DNA from: Nothopassalora personata
Taxonomy: Eukaryota > Ascomycota > Dothideomycetes > Mycosphaerellales > Mycosphaerellaceae
Length of the DNA stretch: 64,000 bases
NCBI GenBank assembly: GCA_033816765.1
Contig: CM066289.1
Span: 4,154,001 to 4,218,000 of the forward strand
Direction: 5' to 3'
This document shows, in pieces, positions 26,116 through 37,239 of this stretch. The position numbers were made by a program, and so were the translations under genes. The notes beneath the pieces are model-generated. The model saw nothing but the letters and a program-made list of their open reading frames with translations, made no database searches and was not told the origin of the DNA. Numbering within the stretch: the stretch's first letter is position 1; every line of letters starts with the position of its first letter.

Positions 26116-26340
26116 CCTCGTAGCCTAGTTAACATGGTTTCTCTCGAATCCGGGGTTTTGCCTTTTTGCCTATATGCCTATATGCCTATATGCCTATATA
26201 CCTGTATGCCTATATACCTATATGCCTATATGCCTATTTAGCTATTTAGCTGTTTGCCTATATGCCTATATGTCTATATGCCTATATACCTATATGCTAT
26301 GCACTTACTCGTAGGGGCTATAGATTAGCTACTACGAGTA
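26116..26340 (+). repeat. Left terminal inverted repeat of element C with TATGCC minisatellite
   Basis: An outer unique part (26,116-26,157) is followed by about 15 copies of a TATATGCC-like unit to 26,297, and then by the inner motif GCACTTACTCGTAGGGG at 26,311-26,327 with its inverted partner just after. The mirror arrangement is at 33,825-34,058. Confidence 0.8.
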
Positions 26341-26486
26341 AGTATATAGTATATAGAGGCTACGTAATCTACGGTTACATCTAAGATTCTTTCTAAGTGT
26401 TAACCTTAATACTACACTACGCTACACTACACCGATCGCTACGCGCATACGTACACGCCCTCCGCCCTCCGCCCTCCGCCCTCGTT

Positions 26487-28700
26487 ATGCCTATTATTAC
26501 GAATCGCCGCCGTAGCGGCTAAGCTATCGATGTCGAGCTATATCGTAAGACGATCGCCTAGCTTATCGTAAGTAAGACTACGCATCGAGAAATCCTTTAG
26601 CGTCTTCGCTAGGACTATAGAGTCTATCTTACACTACCTACTTTAGAGCGTAGGCTCGAACAGTAGGGATTAACTAAGGCTAACATACGTACTAAGTTCA
26701 CTCTATAGTAAGAGGACTGTCTACGACGGAAGATTAAATACAACTTTTAGGGGTACTTAGTATTAGGTAATAAGTATATAGTTAAGATACTAAAAAAAGA
26801 TGGCTTTAAGTTGTCGTTAACCTAATACCGCAATCTACGAAGATTAATGGGTCTTCTAAGGCGTATACTACTAGAGAACGAGGAAGAGATTACGTAGGCT
26901 ATTCGTAAAGTCTTGTCGGTTATAATCGCTTCTAATGTTACGTATAATAGTAGCTATCGTACTATCGCTAACTATCTACGTAGGAAGAATCGCTTTATCG
27001 GTAGGTACGTATATATCTACTTCTTTAACCGCTCCGAGTATGCTACACCGCGGCTACGAGTATGTACTACTACACTACTTACCGCGGCTACGAGTATGTA
27101 CTCCTACACCGCGGCGAGTATATACTACTACACCGCTACGAGTATGTACTACTACACCGCTACGAGTATATGCTACTACACCGCTACGAGTATGTGCTAC
27201 TATACCGCTACGAGTATATACTACTACACCGCTACGAGTATGTACTACTACACCGCTACGAGTATATACTCCGTACACTATTATATGCTAGACTCTATCC
27301 TAATTAGGCTACGAGACTCTTATAGGTAATAGTGTATAGAGTATAGAGCTATCGAGCACTTCCTCGTAGGGGCTAGCGTAGCTACTCCTATTACTCGTAA
27401 TCTAGCAATACGTATAGGCTACGTACGAGATAGTTAGTACTAGCTATTCTCTTTACTTACGCGCACTTACTCGTAGCGGCGAAGGGTGCGCGCCTACGAG
27501 TAAGTGCATATATATTAACTTCTATATATAGAGACCGTATCTATAAGATCGCTCGCGAGATCTATACTGCACTATTCCGTATACGACGACTACGCGAGTC
27601 ATATTTCTAGCTATACTATAGTAGGCCGAAGGTAATAGGCCTAAACTATGTCTAGTTAATTGATGCCTATTGTAAGATAGAGCCGTTCTTTAGAATATAG
27701 ATCTATGTATGTATAGATGTATTCTCCCGCTAGATTATTTAGATATATACCGGTAACCTTACGAAGATAAAGTTCTTAACCTTCGTACAATATATTAATA
27801 AGATAACACGGCGAGGTTATTAGCTACGCATTATACGATCTAATAAAGGCGTCGAGACACTAATGCTCGCGAACGCCTATCTTAAACTACGAGAGCTATT
27901 CGTAGCTCGTGGGCTAAGCTTTTTAGAGTGCTTTTAGTACACGACTAGTAAGGGTAACAATACCGTCGAGTACTAGAACGGCGAAGTCGCGAAGGGCGCG
28001 CTAAACACATAGAGGGATTACTTCGGTATGTACTACCTACCTTACTTAGTAGCTTATTATACTAACAACGACATAAGGTAAGATTAAAGTAGATGGCCTC
28101 TATAATCCGGATGAGAAAGCTAATCGCGTAGCCTTCCTCGCTATCTACATACCTATTATTCGTAAGACTGTTGTATACTTTATTAAGAACTAGAACATAC
28201 ATTATATTCGACATAATCCGAACGTAGAGTTACACTACTCTAGCACGCCTAAGCTACTATACAACTACCCTCGGATATTCGGAAAGGGCGCACGAGATTA
28301 GAAACAGAACATCGACCTAGACTATCTATAGATACGACAGTAGTAAGAGCGTATAGAAGAATACGATCTCGAAGCCTACCTACTAGAGGAGACGCTTAAA
28401 TAGTGTTAAGACGCCCTTGAATTTATAGGTCTACCTCGTGAATTAGACGGTATAGAGGTCGAGAACGACTTAGATCTAGACAACCCTTCGGTTAGGCTAT
28501 ACTTTGTTACTTACAAGCGGTTGCGATAGGCTACTGTAGCGTTTATTAAGGGTAGCGGTAACTTACTCGAGTTTAAACGCCTAAGCGACAACCTAGAGCT
28601 CTAACTATTAGATCGCCTTAGGGCGATGTTTACTTCCGTAAACGAGCAATAGGCAGCGCAGTAGTAGTACTGTAGTAGTAGAAGTCTTTACTTCTAGTTA
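26487..28700 (+). pseudogene. Element C integrase-like transposase, RIP-inactivated
   Basis: The ATG at 26,487 opens a basic N-terminal region (MPIITNRRRSGQAIDVELYR). After a 24 bp minisatellite and a frame change, an integrase core appears: LIDAYCKIEP (Asp codon 27,662), IYVCIDVFSR, then RSNKGVETLMLANAY (Asn codon 27,842 where Asp is expected), then NTVEYQNG (Glu codon 27,968). This is the D-D-E pattern of the rve-like 'integrase core' family common in fungal and animal mobile elements (family assignment from memory). The second Asp is replaced by Asn, as TpG-to-TpA mutation of TCTGAT would give. A tail with YIPIIRKTVVYFI and HYIRHNPN also fits the family. The end is approximate. It probably catalysed transposition of C. 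Confidence 0.72.
27038..27275 (+). repeat. 24 bp minisatellite within the element C integrase gene
   Basis: About nine units of a 24 bp sequence of the type TAYTACTACACCGCTACGAG are arranged head to tail. As 24 is a multiple of three, all frames stay open through the array (it is read as YEYVLLHR-like repeats). It falls between the N-terminal region and the integrase core and coincides with the frame change between them. Confidence 0.85.
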
Positions 28701-28859
28701 TATAGTAGGGGGCAATAATTATAGTAACCCCTACTAGTATAGATCATGTATCTATGTATTATGTTATGCCGGAGGACTGCTGCCGCGATGTAGATATTAC
28801 GGCAATTAATATAACACGCCTAAGCCGCTACCCTCGAAATTCTTATCTACTTAATGACC

Positions 28860-28960
28860 GCTAGCCCTATCGATTCTATTAGCTCTATCGGTTCTATTAG
28901 CTCTATCGATTCTATTAGCTCTATCGATTCTATTAGCTCTATCGGTTCCATTAGCTCTAC
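28860..28960 (+). repeat. 15 bp tandem repeat upstream of ORF2
   Basis: Several units of a CTATCGATTCTATTAG-like 15 bp sequence follow an ATG at 28,854 and read SIDSISSIGSISS. They stand just before the ORF2 start and may be part of its leader or an earlier exon. Confidence 0.7.
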
Positions 28961-28978
28961 GACGACATTAGTAACAAC

Positions 28979-31153
28979 ATGCCTTTATTCTACTCCGTAT
29001 ACGGCGCTACCTTTAAGGCTAGTGCTTACTTCTATAAGAAGTGCGGCTATCGAAGGTCCCCGAGTCTCTCCTCGTCTAATGCCGAATTACTACCGTAATC
29101 TACTTAGCTAGCTGTCGTTTCTAGCGGAGGCCCTAGTAGTGCCTACGATGGATTTAAGACGTTTCGTAACGCTAGACGGGCTAAGAAAGAAAGGAAAGGT
29201 AAGGAGAGGACTAAGAAGCGCCCGATACATAATGCTGCCTACAATCCATTACATCTAGCGGTACCTAAATTGTCGAAGAAGGTTACCGAGTCTAACGAAG
29301 AAAGTAATCCTCTTAAGTCTATAGCTCGAAGAAAGATGCTAGCTAAGAAGTCTATTATAAGAGCTAAGGGGAAAGGTAAAGAGAAGTAGATACGACAGTT
29401 CGTCCGGTTTAACCTTATATCGTATGATGTGTTTATCTCTTTAAGGGAGGGCAGCAACTACAACTACATCGTATATAGCGAGAGAATCCTTACGCATACC
29501 TAGGAGTGGACTAATTATATAGACACCTTTCTATTACTACTCTAGCGAGTCCCTACGCCTAACCGACCTACGTAGCTATGGGATCTCTTTATATTAGAGG
29601 CACCCGAGGTAAAGGAGATGCTAAGGGAGCCGCACTTTAAGCATTATCTTTCTTCGCGTATCAATTCTACTAGTCGATAGCCTGTCCGGGTAAGGGAGTT
29701 ACTACTCGAAAGAGGGGATCTTAATTTACTCGTTACGGCTTTTAATAGCAGACCTAGTACTAAGCGTGTTATTATTAAGGTCTTCATTATCCGAGAAATC
29801 TACGAAGATATATAGAAGAATGTTTATATCGCTAATAAGGATAAGGACTAGGACTAGGACTAGGACTAGGATTAGGCTACGTCTACATAGGATACGCGGC
29901 AGTCTACTCCGCTTAGTATTAGCGGTGTACGAGATGCTACTATAGGAGTAGATAGCGACGATGCTCTATTCGTACACTAGGACGAACCCGAAGTACTACT
30001 ACTACTATCGTAGCCATTATATAAAGTATAGCCTAGTAGGTTCCGTATGCCTCGTCCTCTCTCGCCTCCTTAGTAGGAGCGTCGCGAGGACTATCTCGAT
30101 AATGCTAAATACGAGCGATACCTTACTTAAGGCCGGCTCGATGCATTAATTGAGCGAGGCGCTTCGAACGGCGAGAGTAGTACGACTGCTAGTGCGACTA
30201 CTACTACTAGTACGACTGCTTAACGCACCTCGAAGAAGGCGTACGAGGGTAGTAAGAAGCGCTCTATCTACGAGTTACTAACTACTAACGACGATAGCGA
30301 CTAAAGCAGCCTACCTAACCTACCGGCTATAGTTCCACGGCGTCTATAGGATTAGCCTAAGCCTTAAGAACGTCGAAGCCTAGGCGACTATAAAAACCGC
30401 TATCCGATCTACTATAACGACTAGGACAATAGCAAGTATGTTCGTTAGCGGACGAAGTGCTAATACTATGTGTACTTCCGTTACATTACTAAGATAGTCG
30501 CTAAGTTTAATATGCTATATTGCCCTTACTACCGTGTACGTCTTCAACCCGAAGCTAAAGAGCCATTAGTGCCTAGCATAGTATAGACATAAGTTACTAA
30601 GGACTAAGCTCCTACCGAATAGTAGGCTATAATAGAATAGAATGTCGAGTAAGGTCGCATATTTACTCTTCTAATTGGTACGCTACAATAAGCTATAGTC
30701 AAACACGTCGAGCCGGTTAGTATGTTCGCTCCTTCCGTAGGTACGCTAAACTAAGCCCTAGCTTTAGACAGTATACCCGAGTCTTCGTAACTAGAACGTT
30801 AGTAAGACGCCTAGCCTAGTAGTTAAGGCAGTTATCTATAGCCGCAACACTGGAATTAGCTATTAGAGCCTAGTCTATTACTATAAGAACAATTAACTAC
30901 GGAGTCTACGGGTTAAGAACCTATAGGTTAAGTCGATACGGTCTAAGACAACAATGCTTAAGACAACAATACTTAAGACAACAATGCTTAAGACAACAAT
31001 GCTTAAGACAACAATGCTTAAGACAACAATACTTAAGACAATGCGGTAGCGTCGTCGATAGGCGACGTATTAAGACGACCTACTAGGGCAGGTCGGGCCT
31101 CTACCGTAGGGATAGCCTCACTAAGGAGGCTCCGGAGTCGAAAAGACGTGTAG
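28979..31153 (+). pseudogene. Element C ORF2, large Gln-rich protein of unknown function, RIP-inactivated
   Basis: A single frame runs 724 codons from the ATG at 28,979 to TAG-TAA at 31,151, interrupted only by TAG/TAA read as former Gln codons. The N-terminal third is basic (RAKKERKGKERTKKRP). The middle has YNYIVYSERILTHTQEWTNY and LLLERGDLNLLVTAFNSRP followed by KRVIIKVFIIREI. The C-terminal third is Gln- and Ser-rich with a QDNN repeat. The LLLERGDL segment matches the segment LRERDLEDILIPYTKG with RREVLVNVAYQVNQ in the minus-strand ORF2 of element D. It sits directly downstream of the integrase in both elements. I do not recognise the family; a partner of the transposase is a possible role. 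Confidence 0.6.
30944..31042 (+). repeat. 15 bp tandem repeat (QDNN) in ORF2
   Basis: Seven copies of TAAGACAACAATGCT, with small variation, occur in frame. With TAA taken as a former CAA they encode repeated Gln-Asp-Asn-Asn-Ala/Thr. Confidence 0.85.
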
Positions 31154-31179
31154 TAATGCTATTACGGTTACGGTTAGTG

Positions 31180-31740
31180 TACTTCCTCGTAGGCGTGTAA
31201 TGCTCGCCCCTACGAGGAAGTGCTCGTATCTTTTATTATGTTAGAGTAGCTAATAGGGTGTAGTTACTACGTATTTAATGTTTTAAGATCGACTTTAATA
31301 AATCTACCGCCTACCTCCTTGCCTACTCCGTATCGGTCGTACGGAGGACATAGATTACGAGCTCCTTCTCGATTAACGCACTTACTCGTAGGAGAATATT
31401 ACCGCCGGAAGTCGTACCTGCCTTAAGGAGGGTTACGAGTCGCTTAGTTAGTCTTAGCTCACTTTCGGGTACGACGAGTTTCCTATAGTACTTACTCGTA
31501 GGGGTGTAGTAATAGGCCCTACGAGTAAGTGCTATAGGCCCTACGAGTAAGTGCTTTTTGCTAGAGTTAGGTGTCGCTTTACTTACTTACCTAACAACAT
31601 TATAGCCTAGTCGCTACTTACTGCCGTAAGCTTATATGTTTCAATATAGCTTGTTTCTTATAGAGCACTTACACTTCCTCGGAGGGGCGAGCATTACACG
31701 CCTACGAGGAAGTGCTCCTTACTAACACGAGGTATAGGGT
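31180..31740. repeat. Cluster of inverted CACTTACTCGTAGGGG-type motifs in element C
   Basis: Between ORF2 and the H3-like frame the motif CACTTACTCGTAGGGG or its variant CACTTCCTCGTAGG occurs in both orientations, often as facing pairs (around 31,180-31,225, 31,490-31,555 and 31,670-31,712). Such pairs could form hairpins or be protein-binding sites. The same motif occurs at 26,311, 27,465-27,508, 33,616-33,760 and 33,834-33,880. The rest of 31,154-32,260 shows no reading frame I would call. Confidence 0.75.
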
Positions 31741-32270
31741 CGTCTTTCGACGCACAACTTTACTAACTATGTGCGGCTTAGTAGAACCTTAGCATTTACT
31801 ATACGCTACTCCGCACACTTCGCTACTGTCGCTATAGTATTACCTGAATCTACTTAACATATCTACTAATAGACGACTTGTGTAAAGGCTCGAGTGCCTT
31901 AGGATTACATCCTTTAACAACCTATAGGATTAGGACCTACTTATTTAAGAATAATAGCTAGACAATAGCCTATAATAGCATACTATTAAGAACTCACCTA
32001 GCGACGATAATACGACTTAGGACAATAGAGGAAAGGCATTTAAGAAGCGCGACACTTCTCTAAATAACTGTCTTCCTTTCCTTAACATTCACATTACACA
32101 CGCCCTCTTACAACTATCCGTAGTAGTAGTAGTAACAATAATAATAGTAGTAATAGTAGTAACAGTAGCAACAGTAGTAGTAGTAGTAGTAGTAGTAACG
32201 ACATAGGTCGTTTTTTTGCGCTCGGTGCGCCTAGCGCGTTACTAGCATCCCTCTACTCCCTCGTAGCGTA

Positions 32271-32277
32271 TATAAAG
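32271..32277 (+). promoter_or_regulatory. TATA-box candidate upstream of the H3-tail-like frame
   Basis: GTATATAAAGG lies about 140 bp upstream of the H3-like sequence and 25 bp upstream of an ATG at about 32,297. It resembles a strong fungal TATA box and would be the promoter of the unit at 32,408-32,830. Confidence 0.4.
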
Positions 32278-32407
32278 GCTTGCCTAAGATTAACTATGCT
32301 CTAGTATAGCGACTAGCTAACACCTTTCTAGAAGCGAGTTCTTCTACTACGATCGCGCCGCCCTGTAAGTACACTGTTCGCCCTAATTACTTACTCGGTA
32401 TGCTAAT

Positions 32408-32830
32408 ATGTCTATAGTAAGTATACCTCTAAGGCGGCTCGTAAGTCTACCGGTAGTAAGGCACTACGTAAGAAGCTCGCCTCTAAGGCCGCTCGTAAGC
32501 CCGCACTACTACTACTATTACTACTACTATTACTACTACTATTACTATTACTATCGCCTACCGCGCCTACCGTGCCTACCTAGTAGTAGTAAGAAGAAGG
32601 TGCTACTCCGGCTTTCGAGCCGTATAATGACGGCCCAATTCTATATGTCCTTATTCCTTAGTTGCTTAGCTTAGCTAAGCTCGGCTTACGAGAATATACT
32701 ACTAACATTATACTATAGCCCCGACTACGACGACGACGACTACGAGTTTAGCGGCGGCGGCGGCGAGGACTTATAAGCTAATCGATATCGATCTGTCTAT
32801 CTAAGCGAGTACTAACTATATATGCGTAGT
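32408..32830 (+). pseudogene. H3-tail-like reading frame in element C
   Basis: In the frame of 32,419-32,505 the sequence reads K-Y-T-S-K then AARKSTGSKALRKK then LASKAARKPA. Apart from a short insertion this follows the N-terminal tail of histone H3, including the ARKS context of Lys9 and the KAARK context of Lys27. The Ser and Leu mismatches are what RIP makes from Gly (GGTGGT) and Pro (CCA). An ATG at 32,408 is one base out of frame with it; a donor GTAAGT at 32,369 with acceptors near 32,417 or 32,433 suggests a possible intron. Downstream comes a low-complexity triplet stretch, then an acidic segment (SPDYDDDDYEFSGGGGEDL) in another frame. I see no histone fold. Either a captured H3 fragment or a tail mimic. 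Confidence 0.5.
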
Positions 32831-33031
32831 AACACTAACTATAACGAGGGCGCTACCGGCCTATCTTATACTCCTCCTACGTAAGTCTCGCTCTTACCTT
32901 TAAGCCTCTTATGCCTTAAGGCTGTTATTAAGATCCTGTCGCTAACATTGTCTCTATAGCACTACTAATACTAATACTAACACTACTAGCACTAGTAGTA
33001 GTAGCAGTAGTAGTAGCAGTAGTAGTAGTAC

Positions 33032-33480
33032 TATGCCCTCTACCGGCGGTAGAAACACTGCCGGTAAGGCTATTAAAATCGTTAAGCGTAGCGATTATGT
33101 CGTACGCCGAGGCGCAAACCCTAGTAAGTAAGGCCGGCCTACGGGTAAAAATATAAACAAGTATAGGATGCCTTTAGCGGGTAGCATCGTCTCTATGCCG
33201 CAGTAAGTAAGTCTTTACGATGCTAAGCTAATGCTTAACTCTACGCTCTATAATTAAGACTAACGTATATATAGGAGTAGGACGACCTTTTTTCGCGCGT
33301 AGCTACTAGCGAGGGCGGCCAGTCTTCTAACCGGCTAATGAAGTGGACGCATGCCGGCAATATCTAAGACCTCGTAATAGGTCTTAGTAAGCCTAGACCG
33401 TAAGTGTATCGTTCGTACCGCGGTAAGACGCCGCATAAGAATAAGTGCCGCTAGTACTCGTAAATAGGTGCTACTACTGC
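33032..33480 (+). pseudogene. Small basic ORF in element C with a probable intron
   Basis: The ATG at about 33,032 starts MPSTGGRNTAGKAIKIVKRS, a Lys/Arg-rich protein, up to GTAAGTAAG near 33,204. A fungal-type intron with ACTAAC near 33,260 and acceptor TATATATAG near 33,273 would join it to a second exon reading SRVATSEGGQSSNRLMKW. The continuation (KPRPQVYRSYRGKTPHKNKC) is again basic. The few stops are TAG/TAA. I do not recognise it; a nucleic-acid-binding role is only suggested by composition. Confidence 0.4.
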
Positions 33481-33824
33481 CGGTACTGTGTAGTCTACTG
33501 CCTACGGAGCCTGTCGCCGCAAGAATAAGAAGTGTGAATAGTTTACTATCTATATATAACTGTAACTGCGCCTATTTTCTATTATATTATGTCTTATCTT
33601 ACGAATACTATATTGTCCTACGAGTAAGTGCTCTTAAAGAACGAACGCCTATAGAACTCTTTTAATAGTAACCCTATAAATGAGCACTTACTCGTAGGGG
33701 CTATAGACACTTACTCGTAGGGTCTATAAACTCGCTCCTACGATTAAGTGCTAGTAAATATGCCCTGCGAGGGAGTGTGCTTAAACTGATTCGCGAAATC
33801 TATTTCCCTAACTTCTCTGTACTA

Positions 33825-33889
33825 TATATGCTATGCACTTACTCGTAGGGGCTATTCTATAGCCCCTACGAGTAAGTGCATAGCATATA
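33825..33889. repeat. Perfect 31 bp-arm hairpin at the inner edge of the right TIR of C
   Basis: The arms at 33,825-33,855 and 33,859-33,889 are exact reverse complements with a 3-base loop TCT. The arms contain GCACTTACTCGTAGGGGC. Both arms keep CpA sites, so this cruciform-capable sequence escaped RIP or is constrained. Confidence 0.92.
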
Positions 33890-34058
33890 GGCATACAGGC
33901 ATACAGGCATACAGGTAAACAGGCATATAGGCAAACAGGCAAACAGCTAAACAGCCAAACAGCCAAACAGGCATACAGGCATACAGGCATACAGGCATAC
34001 AGGCATATAGGCATATAGGCAAATAGGCGAAAAGGCAAATCCCCGGATTCGAGAGAAA
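33890..34058 (-). repeat. Right terminal inverted repeat of element C (inner part)
   Basis: About 18 units of GGCATACA/GGCAAACA mirror the TATGCC minisatellite of the left end. They are followed by CCCCGGATTCGAGAGAAA, the complement of the left unique block. The outermost 27 bp lie beyond element D at 38,860-38,886. Confidence 0.85.
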
Positions 34059-34330
34059 GGCGGTGGCCTAGGCTTATAAAACCGGCAAATACGCGTATTC
34101 GAAATCCTCACTCGCTGCACTCGCTCTTCCTTAACAACTACCAACAATACTGCTGCGACTCGCCAACTGCTACGACTCGCCATTGTCGTACAACAATACT
34201 GCTACGACTCGCTATTGTCGCCTACAATCGTAGCGAGTCGCGGCGGTATTGTCCTCCTACTACGTAGGTGAGTTAGGCTCCTCAATAATAGCAGACAGTA
34301 AGTATTAAGGAGCTTACCTCACTTGCTATT
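34059..34330. repeat. Left end of element D with GACTCGC subterminal motifs
   Basis: After the terminal repeat come at least six ACTCGC/GCGAGT motifs in both orientations, interleaved with CAACAATACTGCTGCGAC-like units. The right end (38,720-38,800) carries AAATAGCGAGTCTATAA units. The distribution suggests transposase binding sites. Confidence 0.7.
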
Positions 34331-34679
34331 GTCATATTATGGCGGCGGGTATATCAACTTCTACTGCTGTTACTATTTCTTCGACTCTACACTTATCGAT
34401 ATATACAAATCTAACTATAGACGACTCACTTAGCGATATTAGCCTTAGAACAACGACAACGATAGCGACAGCGATAGCGACAGTACACCCAATCCGCGCT
34501 TACCCTTACAAACGCGGTTATCACTATAGCTTACGATAGCGTAAGTGCGATTCCGACTCGTTAGGCGCACGTAGGTAGACTAATGTTTAAACCTATAGTG
34601 CATACCGCCGCCCTCGTACCGCCGATACCGACGATTTCTACTACGTAAGCGAGTCGACATAGGCACAATGGCTAGGAGA

Positions 34680-35214
34680 CTCGTAGAAGACAGACAAGGG
34701 CAGTGTAAAGGTTGCGAAGAATAATTTGCGCAAGTTCAACTAGGCTAGCCGTATTATAGAGACTAAAGAGGGTATATGTCTTACAGTAGACTCGCTATAC
34801 TATATATACTAACTCGTATTAATAGGTAAGCCGGCTCAGACGGACTACGATGCGTGTAAGAGAGCTAGTATATGCTGTATGGTCTTTGCTACTAATGCCA
34901 ACAAGACTTGCGCGTATTGTAAGCGTTACGCGAAGGCTCGCTACAACTCTCGCAAGTTGGTTAAGGAGCCTAGCGAGTCTAACGAGTCTAGCAATGGTTT
35001 ATTTAAGGCTGTCGAGGGTGTTTTAACTACTTCTAGCGAGGCTAGCGAGGTTAGTAAGGCTAGCGAGTCTAGTACTCGCCCTACTAATAATACATCGACT
35101 CGCTTAGCCGCGGCGGAGGATCGTATTCAGCAATTGGAGGGTACTGTTAGCCGCTTAATTGAATTTATTAGCGGTCTGCTAGGTGGCGAGTCAGTCGCTA
35201 AATTTCGCTCTTAG
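34680..35214 (+). CDS. Element D accessory ORF: Cys-rich segment plus coiled coil
   Basis: The frame of the ATG at 34,879 extends upstream without a non-RIP stop to about 34,680. It contains DACKRASICCMVFATNANKT then CAYCKRYAKARYNSRK, i.e. several closely spaced Cys followed by basic residues as in small zinc-binding DNA-contact modules. An acidic Ser/Glu-rich linker and a short coiled coil (RLAAAEDRIQQLEGTVSRL) end at the TAG of 35,212-35,214. It lies opposite to the other D genes. The module resembles the accessory ORFs of element B and of 62,708. Function unknown. Confidence 0.5.
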
Positions 35215-36900
35215 TAATAATATAATATTAAGTAGTCTACCTCCTGTCTATATGCTACGAGTCTATACTTCCCTCTACTTTTTCGGTCTTAGCTGCCTCG
35301 TAGATGGCTCGATAATAAGCCTATTTCTCGGTGCCTTTACACGCTAGTTGTCGTTAGGTAGACTCTAAAGCAATGGCTGCGAGTCTAGCTACGAGTCTAG
35401 CTGCGAGTCTAGCTATGTAATTGTCGAAGCACTAGTTGCTGCTATAGACTCGCTCAAGGCACTAGTTGCTACTGTAGTCTCGCTTAAGGACTCCTTCTTA
35501 ATCTCTCCAATTTGACTCGTAGCTAGACTCGTACGCTCTTCCTTTACCTTCTTAACCGATGCTTCGCTAGCTAACGTACTTGCTAGCTTATTGCCTAAAC
35601 CTTTCCCTATAAACACTAAATTCTGCTATCGAGAGGGGGCTCTAAACCCCGTTAGCTACGGAGACGAAGACGAAGAGGATTGAGGGCTGCTAGCTGTAAG
35701 ATCAATACACTCTAGAGACTCGGCGATTAGAGTTATAGTATATCGATGCGGTAAGCCACGACTCGCTAGACGCTTCTCGCTCTAGCTTACTACACTCGCT
35801 AAACGAGAAGTAGCCTAACTCGCTGTAGTAGCCTAGCGAGCAATGCCCTAATCCGCTAGACGTACTATAGCACTCGCTGCTGTACTCGCTCGCTAGTCCT
35901 TAAGCTTACGCTCGCGTCGGCGGTCTACGTCCTTTATAAGTTCGCTAAGACTAGCTAAGGACTCGTTGCTACTCGAGTCCTCTACTACTCCTCGTCTATA
36001 TGGATTGTTTAAGGCTCCGCGACCTTAGTTAACCTAATACGCAACGTTAACTAGTACTTCTCGCCTATCCTTCGCGTTCTAGACACCCTTAGTGTACGGT
36101 ATTAATATATCCTCGAGATCTCGCTCTCGTAGGCTTAATTTGCTTAGAAGAATAGGTGCATTATCTTTAGCAGCCTTTACGAAGAGGAAGGGCGGTGTAG
36201 CATAAGGACGTGTAAGCTATAGGCCTAGCTTATCCGCGCCTTCTTAAAAGACGAGGTTATAAAGCTAGGTTGTCGTATCTACTGCTTTAGCTAAAGACGA
36301 CTCGTAGCGAGTCTATCGTCCGGTAATTTGCTACGCGGTAAGGAGCTTATACGGCTGATACTCCTATGTCTCAAGGTCCCCCTTACGTTTAATGGTAAAC
36401 GGCACCTTATATAGCTCAACGGATATTATTAGGCTAGGTCCCCTAGGCGGTTAAGATAGCTTTTCGGCTTTGCCCTAGACCAACGAGATAGGAACACTTG
36501 TGCTACGAGCCTTAACAACACCAGTCCGTAGGCCCTAAGCAGCGCTCGACAACGGGTCAATTCTAGTATTGCTAAGCTAGCGAACATAAGTCTACTTATT
36601 GCGAGCGAGTACCTTATTAGCCCGACTATAGCCACTCGCTACGAGTGATGTATAAAGACCGTATCTAGTAGTGCCGTTCGGTTTCGAAGGGGTCTCGGTG
36701 CTAGGAATCGGCGATAAGGGCAAAGGCGGACTCGTTACGGACTCGCTAGGCTCGACAAAGGCTAGGTTAGGTACACTACATTTGCTACACCTTAGTAGAT
36801 GGCCGTAGACCTCGCTATAAACTAGAGAAGTCTTTACTAACTTGTGTATACAAAGATCGTCCTAAGTTAGAGCTAATATAATGTTAGAAGTAGTAGGAAA
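35215..36900 (-). pseudogene. Element D ORF2, unknown function, homologous to ORF2 of C
   Basis: Reading right to left, the frame includes VELYKVPFTIKRKGD, LRERDLEDILIPYTKG with RREVLVNVAYQVNQ, a helical basic part, and FIGKGLGNKLASTLASEASV before a C-terminal LDSQLDSQ repeat. Stops seen are TAG/TAA. The LRERDLEDIL segment matches LLLERGDLNLLVTAF in ORF2 of element C, and the position after the integrase is the same in both. The limits are approximate. Confidence 0.55.
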
Positions 36901-37239
36901 AGACTCGTAGGAAAAAGGACGTAGGACGTAGACTCGTTGCTATATAACCTATAATAGCTCACCGGCTTAAGCGAATAAGTCTATTGTTCGTTCCGTGAGC
37001 TCCAATCCGTCAAGGCGAGTAGGCGGTGTGTACTTAGCGAGTCCCCCTCCACCTCGGAGATATTGCGTAGTCTCGTTTCGTAGATACTAATAGGCGTGGA
37101 CATGTAATTTCTTAGGGCCTAGGCTAGGGCCGGCCTCGCCACCGTCTAGTGTTAATAGATAGCTAGCAGCAGCAAGCTTCTTATTAACCTACTCTAGCGT
37201 TAGAGGCGGTAAGTATGCAGTAAGGTCTACAAGGTATTA

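Noticed and set aside
30944..31042. Regular short repeats that could look like a CRISPR array
   Set aside because: The units are directly adjacent with no spacers and stay in the ORF2 frame; this is a protein-coding tandem repeat in a eukaryote.
32408..33480. A complete captured histone H3 gene
   Set aside because: Only the N-terminal tail is convincing; I could not find the alpha-N helix or histone fold in any frame downstream.
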